A stretch of 64,000 nt of DNA from Halichondria panicea (GCF_963675165.1 NC_087393.1:124001-188000); one strand, 5' to 3'. Positions 19,551-35,194 are shown, numbered from the stretch's first letter. Program-made: numbers and translations. Notes: generated by a model from the sequence alone, not told the origin.

Positions 19551-22500
19551 ATGGCTGAAGTATCTAATTCTCGCTCTCACCCAAGTCTGCTCTCCAGGGC
19601 TAGGGTATCATCAGTGGACATAGCCACTGGGCCTGTGTCTCTACCTGAACCACTCAGCCCCCCACACTACACACATCAATCCAGTCAAGAAAGACATACC
19701 TCCTCAAACCTGCTCCCCAGGGGCTCTTCCTCAGTAACCAGTGGCTCTATGTCTCTACCTGAACCTCTCCCCTCTACGTCAAACCCACCCTCATGCCAAT
19801 CCAGTGTGGAGCCACAATCGTCACCGTCGCAATCTCGGCAATCGAGTAGAGAAAGATTACAAGGTTCACCGCCTCAGCACCAGTCACCACCAGCGCACAT
19901 GATGCCGGCTGGCCCGTCAGTTGTCACAGAAAGCAACTGGAGCCCAACTAATCATAAAGGTATTGCGGGCTGTACTGCGGCTACCTTGGAAAATTGTCGC
20001 TACAGGCTAAGATCAACTTCTATGTCAGACCATGACAACGAAGATCGACATTTCACAATGAATAAGAATAATACTCAAATCTTTGGTGTGTTTGATGGCC
20101 ACGATGGATCGCGGGCTGTTGGATTTGCCTCTAACTATATGATGGAGTTGTTCAATATGGACTCCTGGAAGAAAGCAGTTGATCAGGGTCAAGATGTCGC
20201 ATTTGTGTTGGGAGAAATCTTCAAAGATACAGAGAGAGAATTCTTCAAGAGTATTTCTCGTGATACTAAACGCAAAGAAGAAGTTGCACGTCGTATACCC
20301 GAGGTGAGTGAGTGTAGTCTGTGTCAACCTTGAATCCCACTGGAATTTATACTCCTTTGATTGGCCTGTGGTCTGTTTTTGTTGCTGGGCTGCATTTCAT
20401 TTGTGTATACGTGTTCAATTGCCCATTGGATGATGTGTGTGGTTGTACATGTAGCTAGTACACCATAGGGGGTCTCTGTGTAATGTGTGGTTGTAGCTAG
20501 TACACCATAGGGAGTCTCTGTGTAATGTGTGGTTGTAGCTAGTACACCATAGGGAGTCTCTGTGTAATGTGTGGTTGTAGCTAGTACACCATAGGGGGTC
20601 TCTGTGTAATGTGTGGTTGTAGCTAGTACACCATAGGGAGTCTCTGTGTAATGTGTGGTTGTAGCTAGTACACCATAGGGGGCCTTTGTGTAATGTGTGG
20701 TTGTAGCTAGTACACCATAGGGGGCCTCTGTGTAATGTGTGGTTGTAGCTAGTACACCATAGGGAGTCTCTGTGTAATGTGTGGTTGTAGCTAGTACACC
20801 ATAGGGGGTCTCTGTGTAATGTGTGGTTGTAGCTAGTACACCATAGGGAGCCTCTGTGTAATGTGTGGTTGTAGCTAGTACACCATAGGGAGTCTCTGTG
20901 TAATGTGTGGTTGTAGCTAGTACACCATAGGGGGCCTCTGTGTAATGTGTGGTTGTAGCTAGTACACCATAGGGAGCCTCTGTGTAATGTGTGGTTGTAG
21001 CTAGTACACCATAGGGAGTCTCTGTGTAATGTGTGGTTGTAGCTAGTACACCATAGGGAGTCTCTGTGTAATATGTGCTTGTAGCTAGTACATCATAAGG
21101 AGTCTCTGTGTAATGTGTGGTTGTAGCTAGTACACCATAAGGAGTCTCTGTGTAATGTGTGGTTGTAGCAACACATGTGTGTAATGAGGTGGGAACACTC
21201 TTCATTGACACTAGGCTAGTACACAGCATAACGATGTGTACTATAAGTGTGACTATTCATGATTTGTACTTTAGATGTGTTGTACACAGCGTGTAATTGA
21301 ACCCTGTGTGTGTGAATGACCTCAAAGGATATAGTCTTTGTAGGAGTTGAAAGCATCAATGTTTACTTTAGATGTGTTTATGTTTCGTAATGATGACCAC
21401 CATCTCATGCTGAGAGGCATGTCATGCCATGACTTGCCATGACTCTATATCCTGAATTGTCTATTAATAGAATGACACAGGAACCATGTGACATTGATGC
21501 TATTGTCATAGTTACTGGCCCATGTATGTTCACAGTATATTCACGGTATTAATCACATACATAGCGTGAGTGGGTAGTTCCCTGTTGACACACAGACATC
21601 CATAGCAACTATAGTAATCATTTCCTAGACCTTTCAACCCTGGCATGGCGTTGTGATATCCGTTGTAATTTCACAGGAATGTGTGACATAAATTATCAAG
21701 TAGCAGTATCAAACATACTTCGAATTTCCAAAATACTGTATTATACATGCAATACTTGTGTACTAGCCATGCTCTTCCCCAAAACAAACAGAAAACCTCA
21801 TGTTATCAATGTCCTCTCTTTACTCTATGTAGGGTATGACCTCGTATCAAGCCCAGCTAAATTACCCAATGGAGGTTGCCGAACTACAGAAGCTTGAGCC
21901 AAAGATTACTGGCGGGTGTACAGCCGTGTTGGCCATCATAGTCAATAAGCAGCTCTGCGTGGCCAATGTCGGGGACTCCAGGGCTATTGTCATTAGAGAG
22001 AAACTTGATGGGACTATGTATGCTGAACAGCTTAGTGTGGACCATGGTGTGCAGAATGAGGAGGAGCTAACTCGGCTGGAGCGACTGGGCCTGAGCAGGG
22101 ATAACCTGAAACGGGCTGGAAGGCTGGGAATGCACGAGAATACTCGAAGTTTCGGCGACTATTATGTTAAGAGAGGCTACAAGGATGTGGACACTTTAGT
22201 GTGAGTTTATAAAGTGTACACAGTACACTTGCACTCTACAATTCTCAGATAATCCAGCTGTTTGTTGTGATGTATTGACTTCACCTCCCCCCCCCCCCCC
22301 CCCCCTCCACACACATATACAGGTCTGCAAGGCAACCTCCTGGTATTGCCATCCCCCACATAACCACTCCGGTGACCATAGACCAATCCTTCCGCTACCT
22401 TGTCCTTATGACTGACGGTGTGTATAAAAGTATCGAGGGTCAGTTCAAAGAGGAAGGCGCGATAGATGCTAACAAAGTTCTAACAAATATCATTCTTAAG

Positions 22501-22755
22501 GAAGACACACCAGGAAGAAATCCAGCGTTCCTGGCAGATACTGTCCTGGCAAGAATATCGAAAGCTCACGAGCAAGCATACCAAACAGCAGCTGCTCAAG
22601 ACCCACGCTCAACTGTAGCTGTCAACTGCAGGAAGAGAGATGACATGACTTGTGTTATCTATAAGTTCTCCCCTCCTAAAGCAGCCCCACGTAAACGACC
22701 ACAGCTAACTACACAAGAGTCTCACTCAGCTCCACCTAGCCTCAGTAGAGTGTAG
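19551..22755 (+). CDS. TAB1-like PP2C-family protein, paralogue 1
   Basis: Three exons: 19551-20303, 21833-22200, 22323-22755 (517 aa). A Ser/Pro-rich N-terminus of ~140 aa is followed by a PP2C fold with TAB1-type sequence: FGVFDGHDGSRA, KITGGCTAV, LCVANVGDSRAIV, LSVDHGVQNEEEL, ENTRSFGDYYVKRGYKDVDT, YLVLMTDGVYKS, RDDMTCVIYKF. Human TAB1 is a pseudophosphatase with NGYDG and MSEG. Here the PP2C metal ligands are kept (NEDR, DGHDG, TDG, DDMT), so phosphatase activity is possible. The C-terminus is short and lacks the TAK1-binding tail. Introns after RRIPE (phase 0) and in DVDTLV (phase 2) match positions in the TAB1 gene at 24841-28945, showing local duplication. Intron 1 (1.5 kb) holds a 42-bp minisatellite. 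Confidence 0.85.
20440..21172 (+). repeat. 42-bp minisatellite in TAB1-like intron 1
   Basis: About 17 units (TGTGGTTGTAGCTAGTACAC, then CATAGGGGGTCTCTGTGTAATG) with a few variable bases. A long minus-strand frame through it encodes only the repeat and is not a gene. The rest of the intron (21173-21832) shows nothing recognisable. Confidence 0.88.
22287..22305. repeat. Poly-C run in TAB1-like intron 2
   Basis: Nineteen consecutive C residues lie just upstream of the exon 3 acceptor, acting as the pyrimidine tract. Confidence 0.9.
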
Positions 22756-23078
22756 AGTAGATTATCTCCCATACTCTGTACATGTGTCTCATGCTTGTGA
22801 GAATGTTGGTGTATTAGTTGGTGTGTCTGTGTGTGTCATGTGTCAGGGTTTGACACTGTACTAGTGTTGCTTATGATTGTTGAGAATTTTGTATAATCCT
22901 GCATGCGGAATGATCACAAGAGAATAATAGTAATTATACAGGTCATGAACAATGCAATGTATAATGTGCAACTACAGAGAACAGTGATGTCATGGAAACT
23001 AGTAAATGAACAGATTGACAGTGTATAGCACTATAGAAGCAATGAGGTTACAAAAATACAACACTAATGTTCTGAGAA
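22756..23078. other. Convergent intergenic gap, TAB1-like / UBE2S
   Basis: These 323 bp hold the 3' ends of two converging genes. No repeat or coding signal is seen apart from a short GT-rich patch near 22820. Confidence 0.5.
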
Positions 23079-24590
23079 CTAGAGTCTCTTGAGAGCTTTC
23101 TTTTTGTCTTTTTTCTTCTTGTCGTTGACACCCACTGTAGTCTTATCAGCCGTTCTCTTACGATCCTGAATCACTTGGACCGCCTCCCCTGCCACGCCCC
23201 CTTTAGAGGCCACACCCTCCATTCTGTTGAGGACTGTGTCGTAAGCTGTAGCCGAGCTGCGTAGTGGTTTAGCATGAATGTCAGTCATCATTTGCGCTCG
23301 ACTTGAGTAGTCATCGTATTGTTCAAGTAACATCTTTCCAGCCTCTTCATTGAGAGCAGACTCCGGGTTAGGATAGATGAGGAGGCACTTGATGGTCTGT
23401 GTGTGTGGGTGTGAGTGTGTGTGTGTGTGGGTGTGAGTGTGTGTGTGTGTGAGTGTGTGTGTGTGTGTGGGTGTGAGTGTGTGGGGGGGTGTGAGTGTGT
23501 GTGTGGGGGGGGGGGAGGTTTAGTATCACAAACAGATACTGTAGGATAGATTTAACTGAATAAGTGTGTATACAGTTATGTAGCATTAATTATTGTGAAA
23601 CCAGTTTCAGTATTTTATCAAAACAGCAAACAATGCTCACCTCTTATCAACACTAACACTGTAGCCCCTAGGGACCTAATGGTGGCCAATAGAGAGGCTG
23701 AGCATACTCACCAACAGAATGTGTTTGATCCCGTGCTCTGGCTTCCAGTCTCTCTTGAGAGTGTTGACACAAATGGCACCATTCTGAGCCACATTGGGGT
23801 GGAAGATCTTGGTCAGGAAGAAACCTATAGGGCAGTAGACATGTTAATCTGTAGACATGTCAATCTGACCTGTTACAAATGGTTTCTGTACACCATCAGA
23901 AAGCTCAAAGGTGCGTCAAAAAAGTAGGGGATCAAAGACACCAGTATGCAAATAGTGCTCTGTACATGTACAAACAATGCCCCTACACAGTTGTAGGGGA
24001 CAGTCCAGGAATAATGACAGTGCTCTTACCCTGAGGAGGTGAGGCTGGGAAGTCTTTACTGAGCACTAACTTCATTCTGAACATGCCACCTTCGTACGGA
24101 GTGCCAGCTGCAAGGATAGAGGAATATGTCCTTACAGTAGTGTATACGCTGAATTGCCTAGCAACCAACATTAGTGACGGATGATATGAGGAGTGGGCAT
24201 TGTGTGTGTGTGTGGTTAGGGTATTCCCCCCGCCCACTCACCAGGTCCCTCGATGGTGGCCTGTATATCTGTGATATCCTCTTCATTGAGGAACACCTTG
24301 ATACCCTCGGGTGGGTCCTCTGCTAGTGCCACAACCTCCTTGCTAACTTTACGTACCACTTGGGGCGGCAAGTTCTCAACATTGGAACCAGAACCCTGTG
24401 TATGGAAATGAGAAACACACACACACAGACGTAATCTTCATTAAATATCTACTTTGTGTGTGTGTGTGTGCAGGATCAGACTAGCTAGGATAACACCTTT
24501 AACAGAGCAAGGAGAACCAGTGGTACCTTATAGCAACAATATTACACTGTAGTGGTGTGTGTGAGAGCTTCTTACCGACGGGAAAGACAT
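23079..24590 (-). CDS. UBE2S: Ubiquitin-conjugating enzyme E2 S
   Basis: Five exons: 24576-24590, 24242-24395, 24030-24107, 23712-23824, 23079-23396 (225 aa; human 222). The first exon codes only five residues (MSFPS). The UBC fold carries [64 protein letters not shown], the catalytic cysteine in [12 protein letters not shown], and [20 protein letters not shown]. The lysine-rich C-terminal tail ends KKALKRL, matching the human KKRALRRL tail that docks on the APC/C. UBE2S extends K11-linked ubiquitin chains on APC/C substrates. Its reading direction and 250-bp spacing follow TAB1 upstream. Confidence 0.95.
23397..23517. repeat. GT-rich microsatellite in UBE2S intron 4
   Basis: An interrupted GT tract ending in a G run reaches to the exon 5 acceptor, so the acceptor tract is CA-rich on the gene strand. 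Confidence 0.85.
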
Positions 24591-24840
24591 TGTTTGGAAG
24601 TATCTTTGATGGTCGTCGCGAGTACTCCTCTAGATTTTATTTCAAAATTTCAAAAATTGACCAACAAGCATTTTGCGGTATCTAATTAAGCGTTAACCAA
24701 CCACTCTCGAATTTGACCTCGGCTACAATTTAAGTCATACACACACACACACAGTATTAAGTGCACAAAATATAAATCAAATACTCCACACAAAACATGC
24801 ATAAGACACTCATTTTTCATTTTTCACTACTAGCACAAAT

Positions 24841-27800
24841 CTAAGCTTCTATTTCGTCCCATCCAATGTCTGGGAAAGAGTCTGCAAACTTAACGTAGGC
24901 TTTGATCTGGCCATCCACGTCTTCCCGTCCCTCGTGATCTGACGGCTCTTGTAACTCGTCACTCAGGTCCATTACAAATGTCTCTCGATCTTCTTCTATG
25001 TCCTTGACCTCGAGGATGGACTGTGCTACAGGTGGCATGGCCTCAGTGGGAGTGAGGTTAGCATCATCTACACAGGAGAGTACACAAAGTGATAAGTGTT
25101 GACTGACTCGTACATGTATGCACACATGCACATTTCAGGCTGTAAAGTGAGAGGCTTGGAAACACTGCTACTGCGTGTGTGTATACAGCATGTGGGCTTT
25201 CAAAGATAGCTACCAAAGTGCTAAAATTTGGCGCAATGGATTTTGACTAATCACAGAACTTTTATCATAGGAATGAATGTACTTACCATTAGCTCGGGGT
25301 TTGGGAGTGGATGTGACGGGCGTGCTCTCCAGAGTGGAGGCCATCTTAGGGGATGCTGTTGCCTCCATTACAAGCTTATCTTGCAGTGTATCGTACTCTT
25401 GCTTCTTGTCCTCAGTTAGCGTGCTCGATGTCTCGTTCAGAGAAACTGGAGGAGTCTCCATTCTCCAACCATACAGCTCAAAATCTGAATCGTGGCGTTT
25501 CAATTTTGGAGTAGTTTCAGCAGATGGTGGTGTGTTGGCCATAGCAACAGGAATAGTGGCAATCTCCAAGATGGCAGGAGTCCTCTCTACCACTGGGAGC
25601 TTATTGGGAGTAGCCGGGAGTGTTTGTTTCTGTGGAGTAGGGTCTTGTAGGGACATTGCTTGCGTTTGCTGCTCGAGGGTGTTATCTGAATGTCTCTTTG
25701 GGTCAGTAGAAGACAAGTCTTGAGTGCGAAGTGTTACATTCTCGTACAGTAAAGATCGCGATGTGCTTTGTTCACTCTGTATTTGCTCCGTCCCTAAAGG
25801 ATTCGTGTTCTCATAGTCTGCTGATCGCCTATACTCCGGGATTGCCTGTCCAGCTGGCCTTCGAGGGACGGTATGAATTGTTGGTACCGATATTTGTCTA
25901 CCTCTTGGAGGGGTATGAGTGATGTCAGGATAGGAGGCCACAGCTGTGAGGGTGGCATGCTGATGGTGGGGCTGGTCATTAGTGTACGGCAACGGTGTCA
26001 CTTGTTGTACGTTGCTCAGCGGCCCTTGAGAATAGTAACGAGCTCCTCCCCAGTTAGCTTGGCCATAGCCTGGTTGTGCGTTGGTTTGCTGAGGAGGAAA
26101 ATCAGAACCACTCTCTGGCTCTGGTATGAATGCACCCTCACCTACGGACATACTTCCATTGATACCCGTATATTGACGCGGGTTATTATCGGATCGATAA
26201 GCTTGCTGCTGTCTGCTATCGTGGCCTTGAGGCACACTATTCAACCCGTGTGGTGGTAGACTGCCTTGAGGCACACTATTCAACCCGTGTGGTGGTAGAC
26301 TGCCTTGAGGCACACTATTCAACCCGTGTGGTGGTAGACTGGCGGTGTAGTCATGCTGTTGAGTGGACACAGACTGGGAGGGATAGTAGGGTACTTGCCG
26401 TCCAGCAGCAGGGAAGAACACAGACTCCTGGGATGAGACAACAGGGGCAGTGGAGGGCATGCTCGGGTGGGAGCTGGAGTGAGAGAGATTAGGGTAGCCA
26501 AAGTTTCGTACAATGAGTGTAATATCGTCCAATCTTCCAGCTTGTTTTCCCTTCTTGCACGATTGTTGAAATTTCGTTTTGACATTTTCCACAACATTTT
26601 GAGCCACGAGATGAAACTCTGTCGATGTTCGTATCTCCTTGGAAACCAGATGAGCGAGGTCTTGGTTGACCATGGCTGGACGATGTGTCCACGCTTCATA
26701 CGCTTCATATAGTCCATCCGTCATTAGAATGAGGAATCCACGGAAATTGGTGAGGTCAAAAGGTGAGGAAATGAACGGCTCAGCTGTTCCAGGCTCTTGT
26801 TTGGCATGGCTGCAAGAAACAGAGCAAGTCAATTAGATACAGAAACTAAACGTAATTAGTTTATTTTTTATTTTAAACATTAAATTAATTAAAACACCTA
26901 ACCTATGCACAGCGGCTGTCCCTGACTCACGCTATGGTGTCAATATCCTTGTATCCTCCCTTGATGGAGTAGTCCCCAATGGAGCGAGTGTTTTGTTGTG
27001 TGCCCAGTCTCTTGTACCTGAGCAGTGTGTGTGGGTCCAGGCCCACCTCTGCCAGTCGTGCTAGCTCACCCTCATTCTCTGTGTTGTGATCAACTGATAT
27101 CTGCTCAGCCACCAGTTTGCCATTCATGTCCTGTGTGGATATAAAGGCACACAGTAAATAGTGTTCTGTGAGCATATGCACTTCACCATGTACAGTGAGC
27201 ATATGCACTTCACCATGTACAGTGAGCATATGCACTTCACCATGTACAGTGAGCATATGCACTTCACCATGTACAGTGAGCATATTGCACTTCACCATGT
27301 ACAGTGTTACAGTTGAGTCTACGCGGTATCAATGCACAGTGCAACACATGTACAATTAGGAAATTGAAGGCCGTAAAAACTACCATCAACAACATTATAA
27401 CAACCAAACCTCTCTCACCTCATAACACAGGACTGCCCTGGAGTCACCACAGTTGGCCACATAGAGCTTGCTGTTGAACACCACTGATATGACAGCTGTA
27501 GTTCCTCCTCGTATATCATCATCCAGGCTCTGAATCTCCTGTACCTGGCCAGGGTAGAGTCTCAATGCCTCAGCTGAATTGTGGGCCTTTTGCTGAGGGG
27601 GAAAAAAGAACACGCTCAATAATTATCATTATAGCATACTGTAGAATCTTACAAGAAAGAATGAAAATACGATTTGGCTATGGTAACGTGTATTGCATAT
27701 GTTTCCTCACATCAATCTCGAGCTGTAGAGTCATCCTGCGTGTGATGTGAGGGTCAATACGCACAAAGAACTCCATCTCAGTGAGATAGAAGGCTCTATG

Positions 27801-28945
27801 GAGGGCAGTGCGGAGAGAGTACTCGTCCCTGATCTCCGACTGGAGGAACACGGAGGGGAGGTGCTTCTGGGCAAACTCACACGCCCTCACACCATCGTGC
27901 CCGTCCAAAACCATGTACACCTGGACAGTTACGAGGAAATGAACAATTCATTGTCTATAATTTGTCCAGTTTTAAAGCTAATAGTAGCTGTTTACAATAT
28001 CTCATAGAATTAATAACTTAACTAGTATAATAGTTATATAGTCCATTACCTGCATCCTGTCACCATGGGAACTGCAGGTAAAGAACCTGAGGAGACAAAT
28101 AATAGCATTCATTTATACATGAATTATTAGTGAATTGTTAGGGATTACTCTATAGGCATATTAAGGGAGTTTCTAGACTAATATGGAATACTTTAAAATG
28201 CAATATGATATCGCAGCCACCTACACTACAAACTATGAGCAAAGCTGATATCAACAGGGTACCAGAGATGGATGCTATTATGAGAGGCTGTGCTTACTTG
28301 TCCTCGTTCACTCGTCCCCCTGGTGACGGCTCTCCGTCTGCAGCCACTGTCATATTGTTAGACATCCCCACACTGCAGTGGTGTCCAGGGGGAAGGTTCA
28401 GGGTCCATTTGTAGGGATCTACACCCTGTGTGCATATAAGAGTGATGGTTACAACAAGGAGGGGTGTCTACCCTCTGTGAGATGGCTATCTCATTAGCGT
28501 GTAGAATGTACAAGGCTTGTACAGTGAAAGCCTAATAGGATCGAAACAATGTGTGTACAAGATACATGATCGATATACAGGTGTAACATCAAGCACAGTT
28601 ACTAGCTACTGTATGGTGGCTGTGACTGTATGGTGTCTGTGTGTGTATGGTGGCTGTGACTGTATGGTGGTGGTGTGTGTATGGTGGCTGTGACTGTATG
28701 GTGGCGGTGTGTGTATGGTGGCTGTGACTGTATGGTGGCTGTGTGTGTATGGTGGCGGTGTGTGTATGGTGGCTGTGACTGTATGGTGGCTGTGTGTGTA
28801 TGGTGGCGGTGTGTGTATGGTGGCTGTGACTGTATGGTGGCGGTGTGTGTCAGTTTGTACAGAGTATGGAGTGTACACATCATGACATGACACATGTACC
28901 GGCACACAGAATACAGTCTATACTCACAGCCGGGGGTCGGGGCAT
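24841..28945 (-). CDS. TAB1: TAK1-binding protein 1 (TAB1) orthologue
   Basis: Eight exons: 28928-28945, 28298-28425, 28050-28086, 27711-27920, 27419-27592, 26931-27130, 25287-26809, 24841-25067 (838 aa; human 504). The first exon codes six residues (MPRPPA). The PP2C fold carries RVNEDKFFTCSSHGDRM, VYMVLDGHDG, IRGGTTAVISVV, LYVANCGDSRAVLCYE, ISVDHNTENEGEL, QNTRSIGDYSIKGGYKDIDT, FLILMTDGLYEA and LDDITLIVRNFGYP. As in the neighbour paralogue, the metal-binding acidic residues missing from human TAB1 are present. A long low-complexity region follows, including three copies of SLPPHGLNSVPQG. The last exon ends AYVKFADSFPDIGW, resembling the human TAK1-binding tail YVDFAEFYRLW. It probably activates a TAK1-type kinase; phosphatase activity is untested. 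Confidence 0.9.
26225..26342 (-). repeat. 39-bp coding repeat in TAB1
   Basis: Three in-frame copies of a 39-bp unit encode SLPPHGLNSVPQG within the low-complexity region, nearly identical at DNA level. Confidence 0.85.
27166..27302 (-). repeat. 27-bp minisatellite in TAB1 intron 5
   Basis: About five units (GTGAGCATATGCACTTCACC, then ATGTACA) lie just upstream of exon 6. Confidence 0.85.
28610..28850 (-). repeat. TATGGTGGC-rich minisatellite in TAB1 intron 1
   Basis: Irregular tandem units built from TGTATGGTGGCTGTGACTG and TGTGTGTATGGTGGCGG span ~240 bp of the first intron. Confidence 0.8.
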
Positions 28946-29170
28946 ACTGGAGAGCTGTCTCTTTCTCTTGATATCGTTCCTCAGCAGCACAAGCTAACTA
29001 AACTGTAACTAGCTAGTATTATAGTACAAGATGTCTTTGTACTGTACAGATGACTGACTTCAAAGGTCGAAGATCACAGGCTACAGACACGCCCACACTC
29101 GCCACCACGTGGCAGACTAAAGGCAAAGCTTAGCAGTATATGCAGTGTTGATGCTAAAAGGCTAGAAGAG
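28946..29170. promoter_or_regulatory. Bidirectional promoter, TAB1 / TOMM22
   Basis: Two head-to-head ATGs are 225 bp apart. The interval has no repeats and contains GACTTCAAAGGTCGAAGATC-type sequence; no clear TATA box. Confidence 0.5.
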
Positions 29171-29354
29171 ATGACTTCGAGCAGTGAAGAACCGATACAA
29201 GAGTTGATCTTGCCTGGTGTGGTAGGGGAGCCATCATTTAGTCGCCCGGGACCTCGCACAGTCGCCATACCAGAGGAGGAGGAGGAAAACGTAAGAGAAA
29301 TATTGCTCCCTAGATTGCTGGAGTCCGACTACTACATACGAGTAGTTGTGGACA

Positions 29355-29393
<39 letters not shown>

Positions 29394-29816
29394 GGACAAT
29401 ATTGAAGAGACGCTTTCTGAGCGTTTGTATGGTCTCACTGAGATGTTTCCCCCTCGTCTGATTGGCTGGTGTGGGAGTGGATGGGTGTGGTCATACTGGC
29501 TGGTGAGACGGTGTGCCTGGGTGATGGGGACATCAATGGCTCTGTTAGTCCTCCCTCCCTTCATTGAGCAGCAGAGACTCGAGTTTGAGGAAATGCAGAA
29601 TATGCAAAAGAAACAGGTAATAATTTATGCTCATCCTTGCATTGTGAGCTCACTCGTCTGTTAGTATTGCATATTGCAAATGAATCAATGTATCGTCACT
29701 GTTTCTAAACACACACCCACACCACTCCACACACACACACACCCACACAGTTGATGCTTGGACAGGGTGCCTCGATGTCTCAGCAATCACTCACCCTACC
29801 GCCCACTCAGATATAA
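29171..29816 (+). CDS. TOMM22: Mitochondrial import receptor subunit TOM22
   Basis: Three exons: 29171-29290, 29392-29616, 29751-29816 (136 aa; human 142). An acidic N-terminal cytosolic region (EEEEENLDNIEETL) is followed by the family signature LSERLYGLTEMFPPRLIG, a tail-anchor TM (AWVMGTSMALLVLPPFI) and a glutamine-rich intermembrane tail (EFEEMQNMQKKQLMLGQG). TOM22 is the central receptor and organiser of the outer-membrane TOM complex. Both introns end in CA microsatellites that reach the acceptor. Confidence 0.93.
29353..29391. repeat. CA microsatellite at the TOMM22 exon 2 acceptor
   Basis: About 17 CA units run straight into the acceptor (CACACAG|TTGGAC). Confidence 0.9.
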
Positions 29817-30034
29817 CTATCATACATGTAGTGACTGCTGTAGCTAGTGTTCGTAGCATTGTGTGTGTGTGTGTGTATAGTTTGTGTTAATATGAGTCCT
29901 CACTTTGTATTCACAAGTGAAATATCAATTGAAGGATAGAGGTTACATCATCAATATAATTATAATTATAAAGCTTCATAAAAGCTAGCACTGCTAATAA
30001 AATTGTTAAATATTTCTCTTTTAAAAAGTGTGTA

Positions 30035-33241
<3,207 letters not shown>

Positions 33242-33789
33242 CACGGCTGCTGCTGCAGTATGGGGGGGGTAGGTTACGGCTGCTGCAGTAGGGGGGTCCT
33301 CAGATCTGTGGGGGGTAAGTGGACCAAGCTACTCATTTGCAATCACATCTCAAGCTCAGCAGGTGTGCTCTAGCATGCTCTAGGGATACAATCTGACTCA
33401 GTTTTTAAAAGTAGCAGGCACAAGATGATAAACAGATCGAGCTAGAGAATTAGTAGATGAGTTTTATTTATTCAGCACATACCTCCTGTTGGAACCTGCT
33501 GGCTGGTGTACACACACTGACAGTAGACTAGTCTTAGTCTGTAGCACTTAGTACAGTATAGAGTAGTACAGTACAGTACAGTGGAGCTGAAGCCTGCTGA
33601 GCTGCTGAGGTAGATGGGTGTGGCCCGTCCAGAAGGGTGGCGAGCCACGCCCATCTACTTTGGAAGGAGTCTTTGCCACGCCCCCATCCTTGTATCAACG
33701 AATGCATGCAGTGCATTGACAGTGAAGTAGCCAGCCTGAAGGAAGCTTTCCATAGCGCACGCAGCAGGACAGAGCAACCAGTGATTGCA
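33242..33789. promoter_or_regulatory. Divergent intergenic region, PCYT2 / CD225-like g
   Basis: Head-to-head starts lie 548 bp apart. A short duplicated CTGCTGCAGTA with G runs lies near 33250-33290, and ACAGT repeats near 33555-33580. No mobile element or RNA gene is recognised. Confidence 0.4.
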
Positions 33790-35194
33790 ATGGGTAAATA
33801 GATCTCTAGCTATAATACCTATAAACTTTCCTGCTTGTATTTATCTACTGAATAGAGTACTATACTATTAAAGTCTCATAATTATGTACATGTAGTCTGT
33901 ATTGCATATCCTGAGACATGTCTCCTTCCAGATACAGATAAAGATAATGAGGATGCTATCCCCCTCCTGCCTGTGAGCAGTGGCTACAGTGATCCCCCTG
34001 CATACGCTCGGTCCTCCCCAAGCCCACCCCCTCAGCCGCAGCCTCAGCCTCAGATGGGGACATCACTGCCTGTACAATATCGACCAGCTGCATCGTCTCC
34101 CACCCCCTACCCCCAGACTGGCTACCCCCAGACTGGAATCTCACAGATGAGCAGCAACAATGTACGATAATGCACAATGTTATTGTATTGATGTAGACAG
34201 TGTTGAATGAGGCTTCAGCAGATGTGATCCATTACCACTGACATAATTATTGTACTGAGCATTCTTTGTTTTTAATGGAGCACTTTGGCATCCTGTAAAG
34301 TACAAATTACTTTTGGGGAGTTGATCCGTTGGTGGTGGATTGTGGTTGTATCTGGGAATTCAGGTGTCCATTACATGTATGTGGCCAGGATGTGCTTATC
34401 AAGGAAGCCATTGTCTGCTTTCAGATACACCACAATATCAAATCATGTTTATTCAAGAAACTGTATACAGAAGTCCCTTTGATACACTATAGAACACTGT
34501 GGTGGTGACAGGAGCTCCCTCTCAGTTGCCCCCGGTGATGGTGACCCAGCCCTCAGATAAACCTACACAGCATATCCTAGTGCTGAGTCTGGTGCTGATT
34601 GCTGTCTGCTCTCTGACTTGTCAGGTCTGGTCTCTCTTCCTGCTTATTCCTGGAGTCATCTTTGCAGTGGTTGTGAGTGAATATAATGTGTTGCCATTTT
34701 TGGTTTATACATAATTATGTAGCTTAATGTGTGTTTGTGTGCGTAGGGGTGGAAAGCTCATACTATGAATCTATTAACCTTTGTAAGTTATGTGTGGTGT
34801 ACAGTTACCGTGAAATAGGGGGTGGAAGCTTTTATAAACCATGTTAGGTTATCACTGTGAAGTATTCATGTGGGAAATACCGAATACCTGACACACACAC
34901 ACACCCACACTGTAGGGTTACAACTACAGGCATTCCCACAAGCCCAATAAGAGACAGACTGGCAGAGGATTGTATGGTGTCTCCCTGTGTTGCAGTGTTA
35001 CCACTCTGGTATCCTTTGTGATGGTAGTGCTCTGTACTATCCTCTTCGTGGCCATCTTCTATGGCCGCTTACAGAGCAAGCTCAGCAACTACTACCCCAC
35101 CTACGACTACTGTTCTTCATCTCAATGCCGTTTTTCCTGTGGCAATGATATATACGGATCCTGTTATCAGAGATGTATAAATAATTATTGTTAA
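33790..35194 (+). CDS. CD225/dispanin-like two-TM protein A
   Basis: Exons 33790-33793, 33932-34161, 34493-34672 and 34916-35194 give 230 aa. A possible extra 36-nt exon at 34747-34782 has an AG/GTAAGT frame in phase 0. The first coding exon is just ATG plus one base. The N-terminal half is proline/glutamine/tyrosine-rich (PPPQPQPQPQM, TPYPQTGYPQTG). It is followed by two hydrophobic segments (ILVLSLVLIAVCSLTCQVWS...LLIPGVIFAVV and SVTTLVSFVMVVLCTILFVA) with a short loop, and a cysteine-rich tail (CSSSQCRFSCGND). The plan resembles the CD225 (IFITM/PRRT/SynDIG) membrane family, but the match is weak. It lies tail-to-tail with a paralogue. Confidence 0.55.

Noticed and set aside
20324-21229. 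301-aa minus-strand open frame
   Set aside because: It encodes only a 14-residue repeat (THYTETPYGVLATT type) produced by the 42-bp minisatellite in an intron.
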